Both the position numbers and the translations under genes were made by a program. Under the pieces are notes generated by a model that was not told where the DNA came from, did not search any database, and worked only from the letters and a program-made list of their open reading frames with translations. Below are positions 54,480 through 63,914 of a stretch of 64,000 nucleotides of DNA, one piece after another (positions within the stretch are counted from its first letter, which is position 1; every line of letters begins with the position of its first letter). The stretch covers positions 412,996-476,995 of the forward strand of contig NZ_MAST01000012.1 in NCBI RefSeq assembly GCF_001758225.1. The letters run 5' to 3'. The DNA is from Humibacillus sp. DSM 29435 (GTDB taxonomy: Bacteria; Actinomycetota; Actinomycetes; Actinomycetales; Dermatophilaceae).

Positions 54480-55627
54480 CGACGGCCACCAGCGACGCGG
54501 CTCCGCGTCAGAAGCTGCGTGACGACGATCCCGAGGCCAACCTCCGGCTCAACCCGGTGAAGGTGGCCATCGGCATCCTCGGCATGGTCGTGATCGCGTG
54601 GGCACTGGGCAACATGTTCCTGGCCTTCGGCTACTACCCCGAGAAGTTCGGCAGCAAGCTCGTCATCGGGGTGCTCGCCGTGATCGGCGGGGTGGGCGGG
54701 GCCGCGGCCCTGTTCTACTTCCTCAACATGTTCGTCGAGGGCCTCCCCCGGCGCCTGTCGGAGGGGTTCATCCCCTACGCCTTCGTGCTGCCCGGGCTGG
54801 CCCTCGTCACGCTCATGCTGATCTACCCGACCTTCCAGACGGTCAACTACTCGTTCGCCAACTCCGACAGCACGGCCTACATCGGGTTTGCGAACTACCG
54901 CACCATCTTCGCCGACAACGCGTTCTGGACCTCGATCGGCAACAACGTGCTGTGGCTGCTCATCGTGCCCGCGATCGTGGTCGCGCTGGGCGTCGTCGTG
55001 GCGGTGCTGGCCGACAAGCTCTCGGCAACCGGGGAGAAGGTGGCCAAGAGCCTGATCTTCTTGCCGATGGCCATCTCGTTCGTCGGCGCCTCGGCGATCT
55101 GGGGCCTCATCTACGCCTACAACAACCCGGGCCAGTCCCAGACCGGCCTGCTCAACGCCATCGTCGTCGGGCTCGGCGGGCAACCGCAGACCTGGCTCGC
55201 GATCTCGACCGCGAAGCTCAACTCGATCCTGCTCATGGTCATCCTCATCTGGCTGCAGGTCGGGTTCGGCATGGTGCTGCTCAGCTCGGCCATCAAGGGC
55301 GTTCCCGAAGACACGATCGAGGCCGCGCGCATCGACGGCGCCAGTGAGCTGCAGATCTTCTGGAAGGTGATCGTGCCGCAGATCAGAGGCACCGTGATCA
55401 CGGTGTTCGTGACCGTCTTCATCCTCGTGCTCAAGGTCTTCGACATCGTCTACGTCACGACCAACGGCAGCTACGGCAGCGACGTCATCGCCAACCTGTT
55501 CTTCAACAAGCTGTTCGCAGCAAGCGAGGCAGGTCAGGCCACGGCCATCGTGGTCGTGCTGCTGGTGGCCGTCATCCCGCTGATCTGGTTCCAGATCAAG
55601 CACTTCAAGGACGAGGAGGCAGGCTGA
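54476..55627 (+). CDS. Sugar ABC transporter permease (AglF-like, MalF-type)
   Basis: A 383-residue permease. Two N-terminal membrane helices (residues ~25-75) precede the usual six; FAYAFVLPGLALVTLMLIYPT-like sequence and the EAA loop VPEDTIEAARIDGASELQIFWKVIVPQIRG (parts, ~280-305) are clear. ATGA overlap with the binding-protein stop. The gene ends with TGATG, where the next permease starts. It would form the channel with that permease; no ATPase is in the operon, so a shared MsiK-type ATPase is presumably encoded elsewhere. Confidence 0.9.
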   Translation: MTTATSDAAPRQKLRDDDPEANLRLNPVKVAIGILGMVVIAWALGNMFLAFGYYPEKFGSKLVIGVLAVIGGVGGAAALFYFLNMFVEGLPRRLSEGFIPYAFVLPGLALVTLMLIYPTFQTVNYSFANSDSTAYIGFANYRTIFADNAFWTSIGNNVLWLLIVPAIVVALGVVVAVLADKLSATGEKVAKSLIFLPMAISFVGASAIWGLIYAYNNPGQSQTGLLNAIVVGLGGQPQTWLAISTAKLNSILLMVILIWLQVGFGMVLLSSAIKGVPEDTIEAARIDGASELQIFWKVIVPQIRGTVITVFVTVFILVLKVFDIVYVTTNGSYGSDVIANLFFNKLFAASEAGQATAIVVVLLVAVIPLIWFQIKHFKDEEAG

Positions 55628-56490
55628 TGGCCCGTTCACTGATGAAGGACGGCCGCCCACGCAGCCCGTTCTCGATCGTCACCATGGTCGTGCTCGCCCT
55701 GCTCTGGACGATCCCGACGGTCGGACTGCTGATCACCTCGTTCCGCAGTCGCGACGACGCCGCCACCTCAGGATGGTGGACGGCGCTGTTCAACCCCCTC
55801 GGAACCCAGTGGACCACGAGCAACTATCAGGGCGTCTGGAGCGGGCAGGACTTCGGTTCGGCCTTCCTCAACAGCATCGTCATCGCTGTGCCGGCCACGA
55901 TCATCCCGATCATGTTCGCGGCCTTCGCGGCCTATGCCTTCACCTTCATGAACTTCCCTCTCAAGGAGCTGTTCTTCCTGCTCATCATCGCCGTGCTGGT
56001 GGTGCCGATCCAGGTGGCCTTCCAGCCGATGCTGAACTTCCTCGGCCCGCGCGGGCTGGGCATCTCCGGGCAGTACATGGCGGTCTGGCTGCTGCACACG
56101 GGCTTCGGCATGCCGTTGTGTATCTACATGCTGCGCAACTACATGAGCACACTGCCCCGCACGATCATCGAGTCCGCCAAGATCGACGGGTGCTCTCACT
56201 ACCAGACCTTCTGGCGACTGGTAGCGCCCATGTCGATGCCGGCCATCGCCGCGTTCGCCACCCTGCAGTTCCTCTGGGTGTGGAACGACCTGCTCATCGC
56301 CAAGCTGTTCCTCAAGAGTGACAACGCCACGGTCATCGTCGCCCTGCAGAAGCTGCTCGGTACGCAAGGACAGGGGCAGGAGCTGCTCACGGCAGGAGCG
56401 TTCATCTCGATCATCGTGCCGATGATCGTGTTCTTCAGCCTGCAGCGCTTCATGGTTCGCGGCATGACGTCCGGAGCGGTGAAGGGCTGA
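55627..56490 (+). CDS. Sugar ABC transporter permease (AglG-like, MalG-type)
   Basis: A 287-residue permease with six helices. The EAA loop LPRTIIESAKIDGCSHYQTFWRLVAPMSMP (parts, ~residues 176-205) is typical of MalG-type subunits. The N-terminal residues ~15-37 are the first helix. The start codon shares one base with the previous stop. A strong hairpin with a short U-run follows at 56527, so the operon ends here. Confidence 0.9.
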   Translation: MARSLMKDGRPRSPFSIVTMVVLALLWTIPTVGLLITSFRSRDDAATSGWWTALFNPLGTQWTTSNYQGVWSGQDFGSAFLNSIVIAVPATIIPIMFAAFAAYAFTFMNFPLKELFFLLIIAVLVVPIQVAFQPMLNFLGPRGLGISGQYMAVWLLHTGFGMPLCIYMLRNYMSTLPRTIIESAKIDGCSHYQTFWRLVAPMSMPAIAAFATLQFLWVWNDLLIAKLFLKSDNATVIVALQKLLGTQGQGQELLTAGAFISIIVPMIVFFSLQRFMVRGMTSGAVKG

Positions 56491-56526
56491 GCGATACCCC
56501 GATCCACTTCTGAACCACTCACGGAG

Positions 56527-56559
56527 TCCCCTCTCGGCAGTCACTACGCTGGGAGGGGA
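56527..56559 (+). terminator. Terminator of the sugar ABC operon
   Basis: TCCCCTCTCGGC pairs with GCTGGGAGGGGA (two G-U pairs, 9-base loop) and is followed by TTT. It separates the operon from the carbonic anhydrase gene. Confidence 0.75.
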
Positions 56560-56592
56560 TTTCCGCGTCCGCAGACACCCGGAAGGACTGAT

Positions 56593-57111
56593 GTGACCAA
56601 CAAGATCGAGAACCCGACAGACTTCGACGACCTCCTCGACAACAACCGGCACTACGCCGAGAACTTTCACCTGGCCGGCTTCGATGGCATAGCGAAGTCG
56701 GGCGTTGCCATCGTCACCTGCATGGACTCGCGGATCGACCCGTTGGGGATCCTGGGTCTGGAACCGGGCGACGCCAAGATCTTCCGCAACCCCGGCGGCC
56801 GCGTCACCGCAGCCGCGCTCGAGGCGCTGGTGCTGTCGACGCACCTGCTCAACGTCAACCGCATCCTCGTGGTGCCGCACACGAAGTGCGCGATGGGCAT
56901 GAAGACCGAGAACGAGCTGCGCGACGAGATCACCGAGCGCTCGGGACTCGATGCGTCATGGCAGAGCTTCAGCGTGGTCGATGACCAGGTGCAGAAGCTG
57001 CGGGAGGACATCGCCAAGGTGCACTCCCACCCGCTCATCCCCCCCACCACGCTCGTCGCCGGCTTCGTCTACGACGTCGACACCGGCCTGCTCGAGCCGG
57101 TCGACGCCTGA
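56593..57111 (+). CDS. Beta-carbonic anhydrase
   Basis: A 172-residue enzyme starting with GTG after GGAAGG. The zinc and active-site motifs CMDSR (~residues 43-47) and VPHTKCAMG (~95-103) are intact; it is of the short actinobacterial type like Rv1284. It interconverts carbon dioxide and bicarbonate, supplying carboxylases. It lies after a terminator, so it has its own promoter. The LtrA gene is convergent. Confidence 0.92.
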   Translation: MTNKIENPTDFDDLLDNNRHYAENFHLAGFDGIAKSGVAIVTCMDSRIDPLGILGLEPGDAKIFRNPGGRVTAAALEALVLSTHLLNVNRILVVPHTKCAMGMKTENELRDEITERSGLDASWQSFSVVDDQVQKLREDIAKVHSHPLIPPTTLVAGFVYDVDTGLLEPVDA

Positions 57112-57148
57112 GTCGACCGGCTCGGCCAGGCGCCGCCACACGGTCGGG

Positions 57149-58369
57149 TCAGGGCCGCGCCGGGCCCCGTTCGGCGAGGCCAGGCTCCGGCAACGAAATC
57201 GGCTCGCGGCGCCGCTGGGTGAGCCCGCTGTGCGCAACCGCGGCGGCCAGCAGCAGGCCGAGCAACAGCACGGTGGTTCCCACCGGTAGCCCGACTGCCC
57301 CGGTCGCGACCGCCCCGATGACCACGAGGGTGCCCCCGAGCGTCTCGGCCCGGTCCCGGCCGACGAACGCGTGCATGGTCGTGAGCGCCCCGATGTAGAT
57401 GGCCACGGCCAGCCCGAGGGCGAGGCCGACGGCGCGAGGGGTGGTGTGCCCTTCGCCCTGCACGACATCGACGGCCGCCGCGAGGCCGGCTCCGGTGGCC
57501 GCGACCGAGGCGAAGATGGCGTAGTGGCCGTAGCCGACCGTGAAGGTGGTGCGCACCGACCGCTCGAAGAGCGGTACGTGGTCGCGCTTGAAGTAGAGCC
57601 ACCACATCGAGAAGACGACGAGCAGCCCACCCACGATCACGAGCAACAGCCCCTGCTCACGGCCCTGCGCGAGGGCCTCCTGCACGGCCTGAACCGACGC
57701 CAGGATGACCTCGCCGAGCGTGATGATGGTCAGCAGGGCGTACCGCTCGGCGATGTGGTGCGGGTGGAAGGGCGTCACGCCATGCCGCTCGGCGACGACC
57801 GGCACCAGCAGCTCGGCGACGACGAGCAGCCAGAACGTGGCCGTCAACCAGCCCTGGCCGTCGACCAGCAGCCGCCCGATCCAGAGCAGCTGAACGACTG
57901 TGATGCCGCCGGCGTAGCGCAGCGCCGTGTGCCGCCGCTCGGGATGGCCGCCCGCGGCCCGCAACCACATGGCCACCATCGCGAAGCGCATGACCGCGTA
58001 GCCGGCGACGAGCAGCACCGACTGGCCCGTGTCGAACAGGTCCGGCACTCCAGCCGCGAGCATCAGGGCGCCGACCATGATGGTGAACGTCAGGAGGCGG
58101 TACACGACGTCGTCGCGCTCGTAGGCCGAGGCGAACCAGGTGTAGTTCATCCACGCCCACCAGATCGCGAAGAACACCATCAGGAACCCAAGCACATCGC
58201 CGTAGTGGCCCTCGACGAGCCCGTGGTGCCAGCCGGCGGCTGCGCTCGAGATCGCGACGACGAAGATGAGGTCGAAGAACAGCTCGAGCGGGGTCGCGAC
58301 CCGGTGCTCCTCGTGGGGGTCTCGCGGCCCCAGCCGAGCTCTGAGCATTACCGGGTTCAGGTGGCTCAC
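57149..58369 (-). CDS. Low-temperature-requirement A (LtrA) family membrane protein
   Basis: About 406 residues with about ten hydrophobic helices. The start ATPLELFFDLIFVVAISSAAAGW and the conserved RYALLTIITLGEVILASV (near the middle) are LtrA signatures. The family role is unknown; it was first linked to growth at low temperature in Listeria. GTG 58369 is used; ATG 58348 is also possible. glmM is on the same strand 67 bases upstream. Confidence 0.86.
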   Translation of the reverse strand: MSHLNPVMLRARLGPRDPHEEHRVATPLELFFDLIFVVAISSAAAGWHHGLVEGHYGDVLGFLMVFFAIWWAWMNYTWFASAYERDDVVYRLLTFTIMVGALMLAAGVPDLFDTGQSVLLVAGYAVMRFAMVAMWLRAAGGHPERRHTALRYAGGITVVQLLWIGRLLVDGQGWLTATFWLLVVAELLVPVVAERHGVTPFHPHHIAERYALLTIITLGEVILASVQAVQEALAQGREQGLLLVIVGGLLVVFSMWWLYFKRDHVPLFERSVRTTFTVGYGHYAIFASVAATGAGLAAAVDVVQGEGHTTPRAVGLALGLAVAIYIGALTTMHAFVGRDRAETLGGTLVVIGAVATGAVGLPVGTTVLLLGLLLAAAVAHSGLTQRRREPISLPEPGLAERGPARP

Positions 58370-58436
58370 GACCCTGAGTCTGCCAGCGGGCGAGCACGAG
58401 AGGGTCGGACGCCGCACCAACGCCGTCCCGAAGGGG

Positions 58437-59783
58437 TCAGAGAGCGAGCTCGGCCTGCACGACGCCGACCAGCCGGTTGGCGAGCGCCTTGGCCTGCACC
58501 TCGTCGGCGGCCTCGACCATGACCCGCACCACGGGTTCGGTGCCAGACTTACGCAGCAGCACCCGACCGTTTCGGCCGAGCTCGTGCTCGGCCAGCAGCA
58601 CGGCGTCGGCGACCACGACGTTGGTCTCGAGGCGCGACTTGTCGACGCCGGCGACGTTGATCAGCACCTGCGGGAAGTGGGTCATCACGGCGGCGAGGTC
58701 GGCCAGCGTGCGACCGGTCGCGGCGACGCGCGCGGCGAGCATGAGACCGGTCAGGGTGCCGTCACCGGTCGTGCCATGCTCGAGCATCACGACGTGGCCC
58801 GACTGCTCACCGCCGAGCGTGAACCCACCTTCGTTCATCCCGGCCAGCACGTAGCGGTCGCCCACAGCGGTCTGCAGCACCGTGATGCCGGCCCCCTCGA
58901 GAGCCTGGACCATGCCGAGGTTCGACATCACGGTGGCCACGAGCGTGTCGCCCTTCAGGCGCCCGGTCTCCTTCAGCGCCAGGGCCAGAATCGCCATGAT
59001 CTGGTCACCGTCGACGAGGATGCCGTCAGCGTCGACGGCAAGGCAGCGGTCGGCGTCGCCGTCGAGGGCGATCCCGAAGTCGGCACCGGCTGCGACCACG
59101 GCACGCTGCAACCCGCCGATGTGGGTCGAACCGCAGTTCTCGTTGATGTTGTTGCCGTCGGGATCGGCCCCGATCAGCGTCACTCGGGCGCCCGCCTGCT
59201 CGAACGCGCGCGGGGCGACGACCGACGCCGCACCGTTGGCCGCGTCGATGACGACGTGCAGGCCGTCGATCCGGTTGGGCAGCCCTGCCACCAGGTGCGA
59301 GACGTAACGCTCGGCGCCGTCGACGAGGCGGGTGATCCGGCCCACGGCGCTCCCGGTCGGGCGCGCCCAGACGTCGCGCAGGCGCGACTCGATGCGGTCC
59401 TCCAGGTCGTCAGCCAGCTTGTGCCCACCACGGGCGAAGAACTTGATGCCGTTGTCGGGCATCGGGTTATGGGAGGCCGACAGCATCGCCCCGAGGTCGG
59501 CCTGCTGCTCGGCCACGAGGAAGGCGATCGCGGGGGTGGGCAGCACCCCGGCGTCACGCACATCAACGCCGGCCGACGCGAGGCCGGCCACCGTCGCGGC
59601 CGTCAGAAACTCCCCAGAGGCTCGCGGGTCGCGCCCGACGACGGCGACCGGCCGGTGCCCGTTGAACTCCCCCACCTCGGCGAGCACGTGGGCCGCCGCG
59701 ACCGAGAGGTCGAGCGCGAGCTCGGCGGTGATGTCCTGGTTGGCCAGTCCGCGTACGCCGTCGGTGCCGAAGAGTCGAGCCAC
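58437..59783 (-). CDS. glmM: Phosphoglucosamine mutase
   Basis: A 448-residue alpha-phosphohexomutase starting with GTG. The active-site Ser in [16 protein letters not shown] (~residue 103), metal loop [11 protein letters not shown] (~241) and phosphate-binding [12 protein letters not shown] (~410) are intact. It makes glucosamine-1-phosphate for peptidoglycan. Placement after rplM-rpsI is the usual actinobacterial order. A terminator hairpin separates it from rpsI. Confidence 0.96.
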   Translation of the reverse strand: MARLFGTDGVRGLANQDITAELALDLSVAAAHVLAEVGEFNGHRPVAVVGRDPRASGEFLTAATVAGLASAGVDVRDAGVLPTPAIAFLVAEQQADLGAMLSASHNPMPDNGIKFFARGGHKLADDLEDRIESRLRDVWARPTGSAVGRITRLVDGAERYVSHLVAGLPNRIDGLHVVIDAANGAASVVAPRAFEQAGARVTLIGADPDGNNINENCGSTHIGGLQRAVVAAGADFGIALDGDADRCLAVDADGILVDGDQIMAILALALKETGRLKGDTLVATVMSNLGMVQALEGAGITVLQTAVGDRYVLAGMNEGGFTLGGEQSGHVVMLEHGTTGDGTLTGLMLAARVAATGRTLADLAAVMTHFPQVLINVAGVDKSRLETNVVVADAVLLAEHELGRNGRVLLRKSGTEPVVRVMVEAADEVQAKALANRLVGVVQAELAL

Positions 59784-59871
59784 AGGGTGAGCCTTTCTGC
59801 ATGGCCGGCACGAGGAGATCGTGAAGGTGGTGAAACGAGAGCCGGTGAGGAGAACCTACTCCAGAGAGCCG

Positions 59872-59901
59872 AAAGGCCCCGAGATCTCTCTCGAGGCCCT
59901 T
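59872..59901 (-). terminator. Hairpin after the rplM-rpsI operon
   Basis: On the minus strand AAGGGCCTCGAGA pairs with TCTCGGGGCCTTT (two G-U pairs) around a 4-base loop. It lies 47 bases after the rpsI stop and before glmM, so it may be partial read-through control. Confidence 0.65.
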
Positions 59902-59948
59902 CGCCGTGGGAGCCGACTCGGCGGCATCCCCATCCGTCGTGCGCTGGA

Positions 59949-60452
59949 TCAGCGCTTGCTGTACTGCGGCGCCTTACGGGCCTTCTTGAGACCGGCCTTC
60001 TTGCGCTCGGGCACGCGCGGGTCGCGGGTGAGGAACCCGGCCTTCTTGAGCGAGGGACGGTTCAGCTCCTCGTCGATGCCGTTGAGCGAGCGGGCGACGC
60101 CGAGGCGCACCGCGCCGGCCTGGCCGGAGGGGCCGCCACCGTGCACCCGCACGAGCACGTCGTAGGAACCGTCGAGCTCGAGCAGGGTGAAGGGCTCGTT
60201 GACGATCTGCTGGTGCACCTTGTTGGGGAAGTAGCCCTCCAGGGTGCGCCCGTTGATCTTCCACTCGCCGGTGCCGGGCACGAGGCGAACCCGGGCGATG
60301 GCCTGCTTGCGGCGGCCGGTGGCCGCGCCGGGGGTCGAAGCCTGGCGCGAGCGCTTGGCCTCGCCCGCGACCGACGTGTCGGACTCGGAGGTGTATTCGG
60401 TCAGCTCGGGCTCGTCGGTGTCGAGCACGGCCTCGTTGGCAATGTCAGTCAC
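59949..60452 (-). CDS. rpsI: 30S ribosomal protein S9
   Basis: A 167-residue protein. The S9 core ([24 protein letters not shown] to the lysine-rich QYSKR tail) begins at about residue 44; the first 40 residues are an acidic extension ([17 protein letters not shown]) as in other actinobacteria. The last Lys-Arg reaches the P-site tRNA. It is 36 bases downstream of rplM. Confidence 0.97.
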   Translation of the reverse strand: MTDIANEAVLDTDEPELTEYTSESDTSVAGEAKRSRQASTPGAATGRRKQAIARVRLVPGTGEWKINGRTLEGYFPNKVHQQIVNEPFTLLELDGSYDVLVRVHGGGPSGQAGAVRLGVARSLNGIDEELNRPSLKKAGFLTRDPRVPERKKAGLKKARKAPQYSKR

Positions 60453-60488
60453 AGTGTTCTTCGCTTTCTGGGCAGTGGGCCGGAGGGC

Positions 60489-60932
60489 CTACTGCGCGAC
60501 CTGGGTGATCTCGAAGGGCACGGGCTGCTGCGCCGCGTGGGGGTGCTCAGTGCCGCGGTAGACCTTGAGCTTGGTGATCTGCGCCCGCGCGAGCGAGTTC
60601 TTGGGGAGCATGCCGCGAATGGCCTTCTCGACGGCCTTCTCGGGGTTCTTGGCCAGCAGCTCGGTGTAGGAGGTCGCCTTGAGCCCGCCCGGGAAGCCGG
60701 AGTGGCTGTAGGCGATCTTCTTCTCGGCCTTGGCGCCGGTCAGCACGACCTTGTCGGCGTTGATGATGATGACGAAGTCACCGACGTCGACGTGCGGCGC
60801 GAACTGCGGCTTGTGCTTGCCGCGCAGCAGCACGGCGGCCTGGCTGGCCAGTCGGCCGAGCACGACGTCGTTCGCGTCGATGACGTGCCACGTGCGCGTG
60901 ACCTCGCCCGGCTTGGGGGTGTACGTCTTCAT
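60489..60932 (-). CDS. rplM: 50S ribosomal protein L13
   Basis: A 147-residue L13 protein with [35 protein letters not shown] and [19 protein letters not shown]. It is the first gene of the rplM-rpsI operon. GAGAAGG precedes the ATG. A longer in-frame reading extends 42 residues but lacks homology. The promoter must be in the 270 bases to the ArsR gene. Confidence 0.97.
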   Translation of the reverse strand: MKTYTPKPGEVTRTWHVIDANDVVLGRLASQAAVLLRGKHKPQFAPHVDVGDFVIIINADKVVLTGAKAEKKIAYSHSGFPGGLKATSYTELLAKNPEKAVEKAIRGMLPKNSLARAQITKLKVYRGTEHPHAAQQPVPFEITQVAQ

Positions 60933-61170
60933 GGAGTCTGCCTTCTCGTTCCTCGTGTATGCAGCGTCTCGGTGTGCCGCTGGGCCCGGATGTCGCTCAG
61001 CCCTGAATGCGTGGCTGGCGAGTCGCCTACCAGGGCGTCGCAGGCCGGTTCGGCACAACAGTCACTAAGTTTACGGGTCAGCGTGCACCGGCCCAAATCG
61101 ATGTTCACGCAGCATAGGAGGGGGTCTGACCTGCAGAAACACCTCCCGAAGGGCTCACTTCCGAAGCGCT

Positions 61171-61201
61171 GTGCAAGCAGAGTGTGCAACGCTATCGTGC
61201 A
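61171..61201. promoter_or_regulatory. Three 13-base-spaced GTGCA direct repeats before the ArsR gene
   Basis: GTGCA lies at 61171, 61184 and 61197, exactly 13 bases apart; the last overlaps the -10 hexamer at 61193-61198. This arrangement suggests self-control by the regulator encoded just downstream. Confidence 0.55.
61193..61198 (+). promoter_or_regulatory. -10 hexamer of a leaderless promoter for the ArsR-type regulator
   Basis: TATCGT ends 7 bases before the ATG at 61206. Confidence 0.5.
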
Positions 61202-61205
61202 TACT

Positions 61206-61832
61206 ATGGCTGCATCCGACCGTACACACCATCCCGACCATCTCGCATCCGACAGTGGTTGGGCACCGGGTTCGACGCCATCCGAGAGCCTGCGGATGCT
61301 CGCCCATCCCCTCCGGTCACGGCTGCTGGCCAGCCTGCGCGGACTGGGCCGCGCGACCGCTACCGACCTCGCCGCCCGGCTCGGCACGAACTCGGGGGCC
61401 ACGAGCTACCACCTGCGCAAGCTCGAGTCGGTCGGCCTGGTGCGCGACACCGGAGACGGTCAGGGCAAGCGGCGACTGTGGGAGCCGGCCCCCGACAGCA
61501 CGTCGTGGCAGCCGAGCGACGTAGCCGGCGACGTCGACAGCGAGACCGCCCTCGGCTGGCTGACGCGCGACTACGCTCACCACTTCGGCGAACAGTACGA
61601 CCACTGGCTCGACGAGGCGGCCTCCTGGCCGGTGCCGTGGCAGGATGCCTGCGGCTCGAGCGACGCCGCGGTGCTGGTCACGGCGCAGGCCCTCGAGCAG
61701 CTGCGCTCCGAGATGGCTCAGCTCGTCTCGCGCTACCGACGCGTGGGGCAGGGCAACCCGTCGGCCCGACGCATCGCCGTCTACACCTTCGCCTACCCGA
61801 TCGACCTGGGCCGCCCCCCGCAGTCCCAGTAG
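61206..61832 (+). CDS. ArsR-type winged-helix transcriptional regulator
   Basis: A 208-residue protein. Residues ~28-100 are a winged helix with LRMLAHPLRSRLLASLRGLGRATATDLAARLGTNSGATSYHLRKLESVGLV (parts); the YHLRKLESVGLV helix is the recognition region. The C-terminal 100 residues (ETALGWLTRDYAHHFGEQYDHWLDEAASW) form a helical domain as in other actinobacterial DUF5937/ArsR hybrids. No metal Cys pair is seen. It is divergent from rplM. The probable leaderless start lies over GTGCA repeats. Confidence 0.85.
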   Translation: MAASDRTHHPDHLASDSGWAPGSTPSESLRMLAHPLRSRLLASLRGLGRATATDLAARLGTNSGATSYHLRKLESVGLVRDTGDGQGKRRLWEPAPDSTSWQPSDVAGDVDSETALGWLTRDYAHHFGEQYDHWLDEAASWPVPWQDACGSSDAAVLVTAQALEQLRSEMAQLVSRYRRVGQGNPSARRIAVYTFAYPIDLGRPPQSQ

Positions 61833-61840
61833 CTCACCTA

Positions 61841-61925
61841 GTCGAGTGGCCACTTTCGTACAGCGGTCGACCGTACGAAAGTGGCCACTCGACTGGGTTT
61901 GTTGGTCGAGTGGCCACTTTCGTAC
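61841..61925. repeat. 22-bp repeat cluster C (AGTGGCCACT core), with large inverted repeat
   Basis: GTCGAGTGGCCACTTTCGTAC at 61841-61861, its exact reverse complement at 61873-61893 and a third forward copy at 61905-61925. Copies one and two make a perfect 21-bp stem with an 11-base loop between the convergent ArsR and aldo-keto reductase genes. Confidence 0.95.
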
Positions 61926-61937
61926 AGAGGCGCCGGG

Positions 61938-62879
61938 CTACTCGGCCGGAGCGGTGATCTCGTCGAGCGCCACGAGGTCTTCGGCCGACGGTTCCCAGGA
62001 CCCGGCGGCGACGTTGTCGAGCACCTGCTCAACCTTCGTCGCCCCGGCGATGACCGAGGCGACCCCGGGTTGGGCGGCGAGGCCACCGATGGCCACGTCG
62101 ATCATGCGGATGCCGCGCTCGGCGGCATAGGCCTCGAGCCGGCCGAGGGTGTCCCAGTCGGCCTCGGCGAGGCGGCCGTCCTGACCGGCCAGCCGCGTAC
62201 CTTCAGGGGCGGCCTCCCCTCGACGGTACTTGCCGGTCAGCAGCCCGGACGCCAGCGGGAAGAAGGGCAGCAGCCCGACCCCGACGTGCTCGCAGGCGGG
62301 CACGACCTCCTCCTCCACGTCGCGTTCGAGCAGGGAGTACTCGTTCTGTGCCGAGATGAACCGCTCGGTGCCGGCCGCGCGCGCGGTCCAGTCGGCGTCG
62401 ATGACCTGCCACCCCGTGAAGTTGCTGCTCCCCAGGTAGCGCACCTTCCCCTCCCGCACCAGCTCGCCCAAGGCGGCCAGGGTCTCCTCGATCGGGGTGA
62501 GCGGGTCGGGTCGGTGCATCTGGTAGAGGTCGATCCAGTCGGTGCCGAGACGCCGCAGGCTGGCTTCTACGGCCTTGCGGATATAGCGCCGTGAACCACG
62601 CACCCCCCAGTCGGGCCCGTTGCTGCCCTGCATGTCCATGCCGAACTTGGTGGCGACCACGACGTTCTCGCGCTCGGAGCCGAGCGCGACACCGAGCAGC
62701 TCCTCGCTCGCCCCGACGCCGTAGATGTCGGCTGTGTCGAAGAGCGTCACGCCCGACTCAAGGGCTTGGTGCACGACCGCCGTCGTGGCGTCCTGGTCGA
62801 GTCGCCGCCCGAAGTTGTTGCAGCCCAAGCCCACCGCCGAGACCGTGAGGCCGCTGTCGCCGAGCTGTCGATACGTCAT
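61938..62879 (-). CDS. Aldo-keto reductase
   Basis: A 313-residue AKR of the YajO/YhdN type. The catalytic tetrad is visible: Asp and Tyr in DTADIYG (~residues 48-54), Lys in VATKFGMD (~77-80) and His in MHRPDP (~115). The C-terminal NADPH-binding loop has VIAGATKVEQVLDN. It reduces carbonyl compounds in the cytoplasm. ATG 62879 is used; a GTG 18 bases upstream is possible. It is divergent from the SDR gene. Confidence 0.9.
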   Translation of the reverse strand: MTYRQLGDSGLTVSAVGLGCNNFGRRLDQDATTAVVHQALESGVTLFDTADIYGVGASEELLGVALGSERENVVVATKFGMDMQGSNGPDWGVRGSRRYIRKAVEASLRRLGTDWIDLYQMHRPDPLTPIEETLAALGELVREGKVRYLGSSNFTGWQVIDADWTARAAGTERFISAQNEYSLLERDVEEEVVPACEHVGVGLLPFFPLASGLLTGKYRRGEAAPEGTRLAGQDGRLAEADWDTLGRLEAYAAERGIRMIDVAIGGLAAQPGVASVIAGATKVEQVLDNVAAGSWEPSAEDLVALDEITAPAE

Positions 62880-62994
62880 ACCTGCGGAAGTCGTCACGGG
62901 TCCAACGTACTTCGATGCGCCCGGCCTCGGTGGCGCAGCCACCGCGTCAACTGGTGGCTCCCGTCGCTGGATGGCACGCTGAGCCCAGCCAACA

Positions 62995-63030
62995 GACATC
63001 GACGCGGACATCGACACGGACATCGACACG
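62995..63030. repeat. 12-bp tandem repeat upstream of the SDR gene
   Basis: Three copies of GACATCGAC(A/G)CG at 62995, 63007 and 63019, ending just before GAGGAAGC, the ribosome-binding site of the SDR gene. Confidence 0.88.
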
Positions 63031-63041
63031 GAGGAAGCATC

Positions 63042-63830
63042 ATGAACCGGTTGCAGGGGCACGTCGCGGTGATCACCGGCGGCGCAAGCGGGATCGGCCA
63101 GGCGAGCGCGAACCTCTTCGCCGCAGAAGGCGCAGCGGTCGTCATCGGCGACCTGGCCGAGGCGGATGCGGCAGCCGCGGCGGCGCAGATCACCGCTGCG
63201 GGCGGTCGCGCGGTCGGGGTGGCGGTCGACGTCACCGACGAGGCGTCACTGGCCGCCCTCATCGAGACCGCCGTCACGCGGTTCGGCCGTCTCGACATCA
63301 TGTGCAACCACGTCGGTGGCAGCAACCCCCGAAAGGACCTCGACGTGGTGGGCCTCGACCTCGACGAGTTCGACCGCACGATGAACCTCAACGTGCGCAG
63401 CACCGTGCTGGGCTGCCGGCTCGCCATCCCTCACCTCATCGAGGCCGGCGGGGGCTCGATCATCAACACCGCCTCGGTCGGCGGCCTCTCGGGCGACTTC
63501 ACCCAGACCGCGTACGGCACCGCCAAGGCGGCGGTGCTGCGCCTGACCCAGTACGTCGCCACCCAGTACGGCCACGAGCGGATCCGCTGCAACGCGATCG
63601 TGCCCGGCGCGGTCATGACCCCGGCCCTGCGAGACAACCTCCCCGCCGAGATGATCGAGGGGATCCGCCGGCACAACGCCCTGCCCTTCATCGGGGAGCC
63701 CGACGACCTTGCGAACGCCATGCTCTTCCTGGCCTCACCCGAGTCTCGCTACATCACGGGGCAGGCACTCGTCGTCGACGGAGGTATGAGCAGCCACAGC
63801 ACGATCGCCGAGATCCGCCGGCCGTCGTGA
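63042..63830 (+). CDS. Short-chain dehydrogenase/reductase
   Basis: A 262-residue classical SDR. The NAD(P) loop TGGASGIG (residues 12-19), MCNHVGG (~87), Ser in INTASVGG (~141-148) and YGTAKAAV (~158-165, catalytic Tyr and Lys) are complete. The end LFLASPESRYITGQALVVDGG is typical. Substrate unknown. GAGGAAG precedes the ATG. A terminator hairpin follows at 63840. Confidence 0.93.
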   Translation: MNRLQGHVAVITGGASGIGQASANLFAAEGAAVVIGDLAEADAAAAAAQITAAGGRAVGVAVDVTDEASLAALIETAVTRFGRLDIMCNHVGGSNPRKDLDVVGLDLDEFDRTMNLNVRSTVLGCRLAIPHLIEAGGGSIINTASVGGLSGDFTQTAYGTAKAAVLRLTQYVATQYGHERIRCNAIVPGAVMTPALRDNLPAEMIEGIRRHNALPFIGEPDDLANAMLFLASPESRYITGQALVVDGGMSSHSTIAEIRRPS

Positions 63831-63839
63831 GTCGTGAGC

Positions 63840-63873
63840 GGTCCAGGTCATGGGCTCGGCCATGACCTGGACC
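63840..63873 (+). terminator. Terminator of the SDR gene
   Basis: GGTCCAGGTCATGG and CCATGACCTGGACC make a perfect 14-bp stem with a 6-base loop, 10 bases after the SDR stop. Confidence 0.78.
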
Positions 63874-63914
63874 ACGGCGCGCCGGGCCGCGACCAAGCCT
63901 CGCCGAACTGCCTA

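Noticed and set aside
58266..61205. A very long plus-strand open frame opposite glmM-rpsI-rplM
   Set aside because: It is antisense to three well-supported genes; high GC removes stop codons. Only its last 208 residues, the ArsR-type protein, are real.
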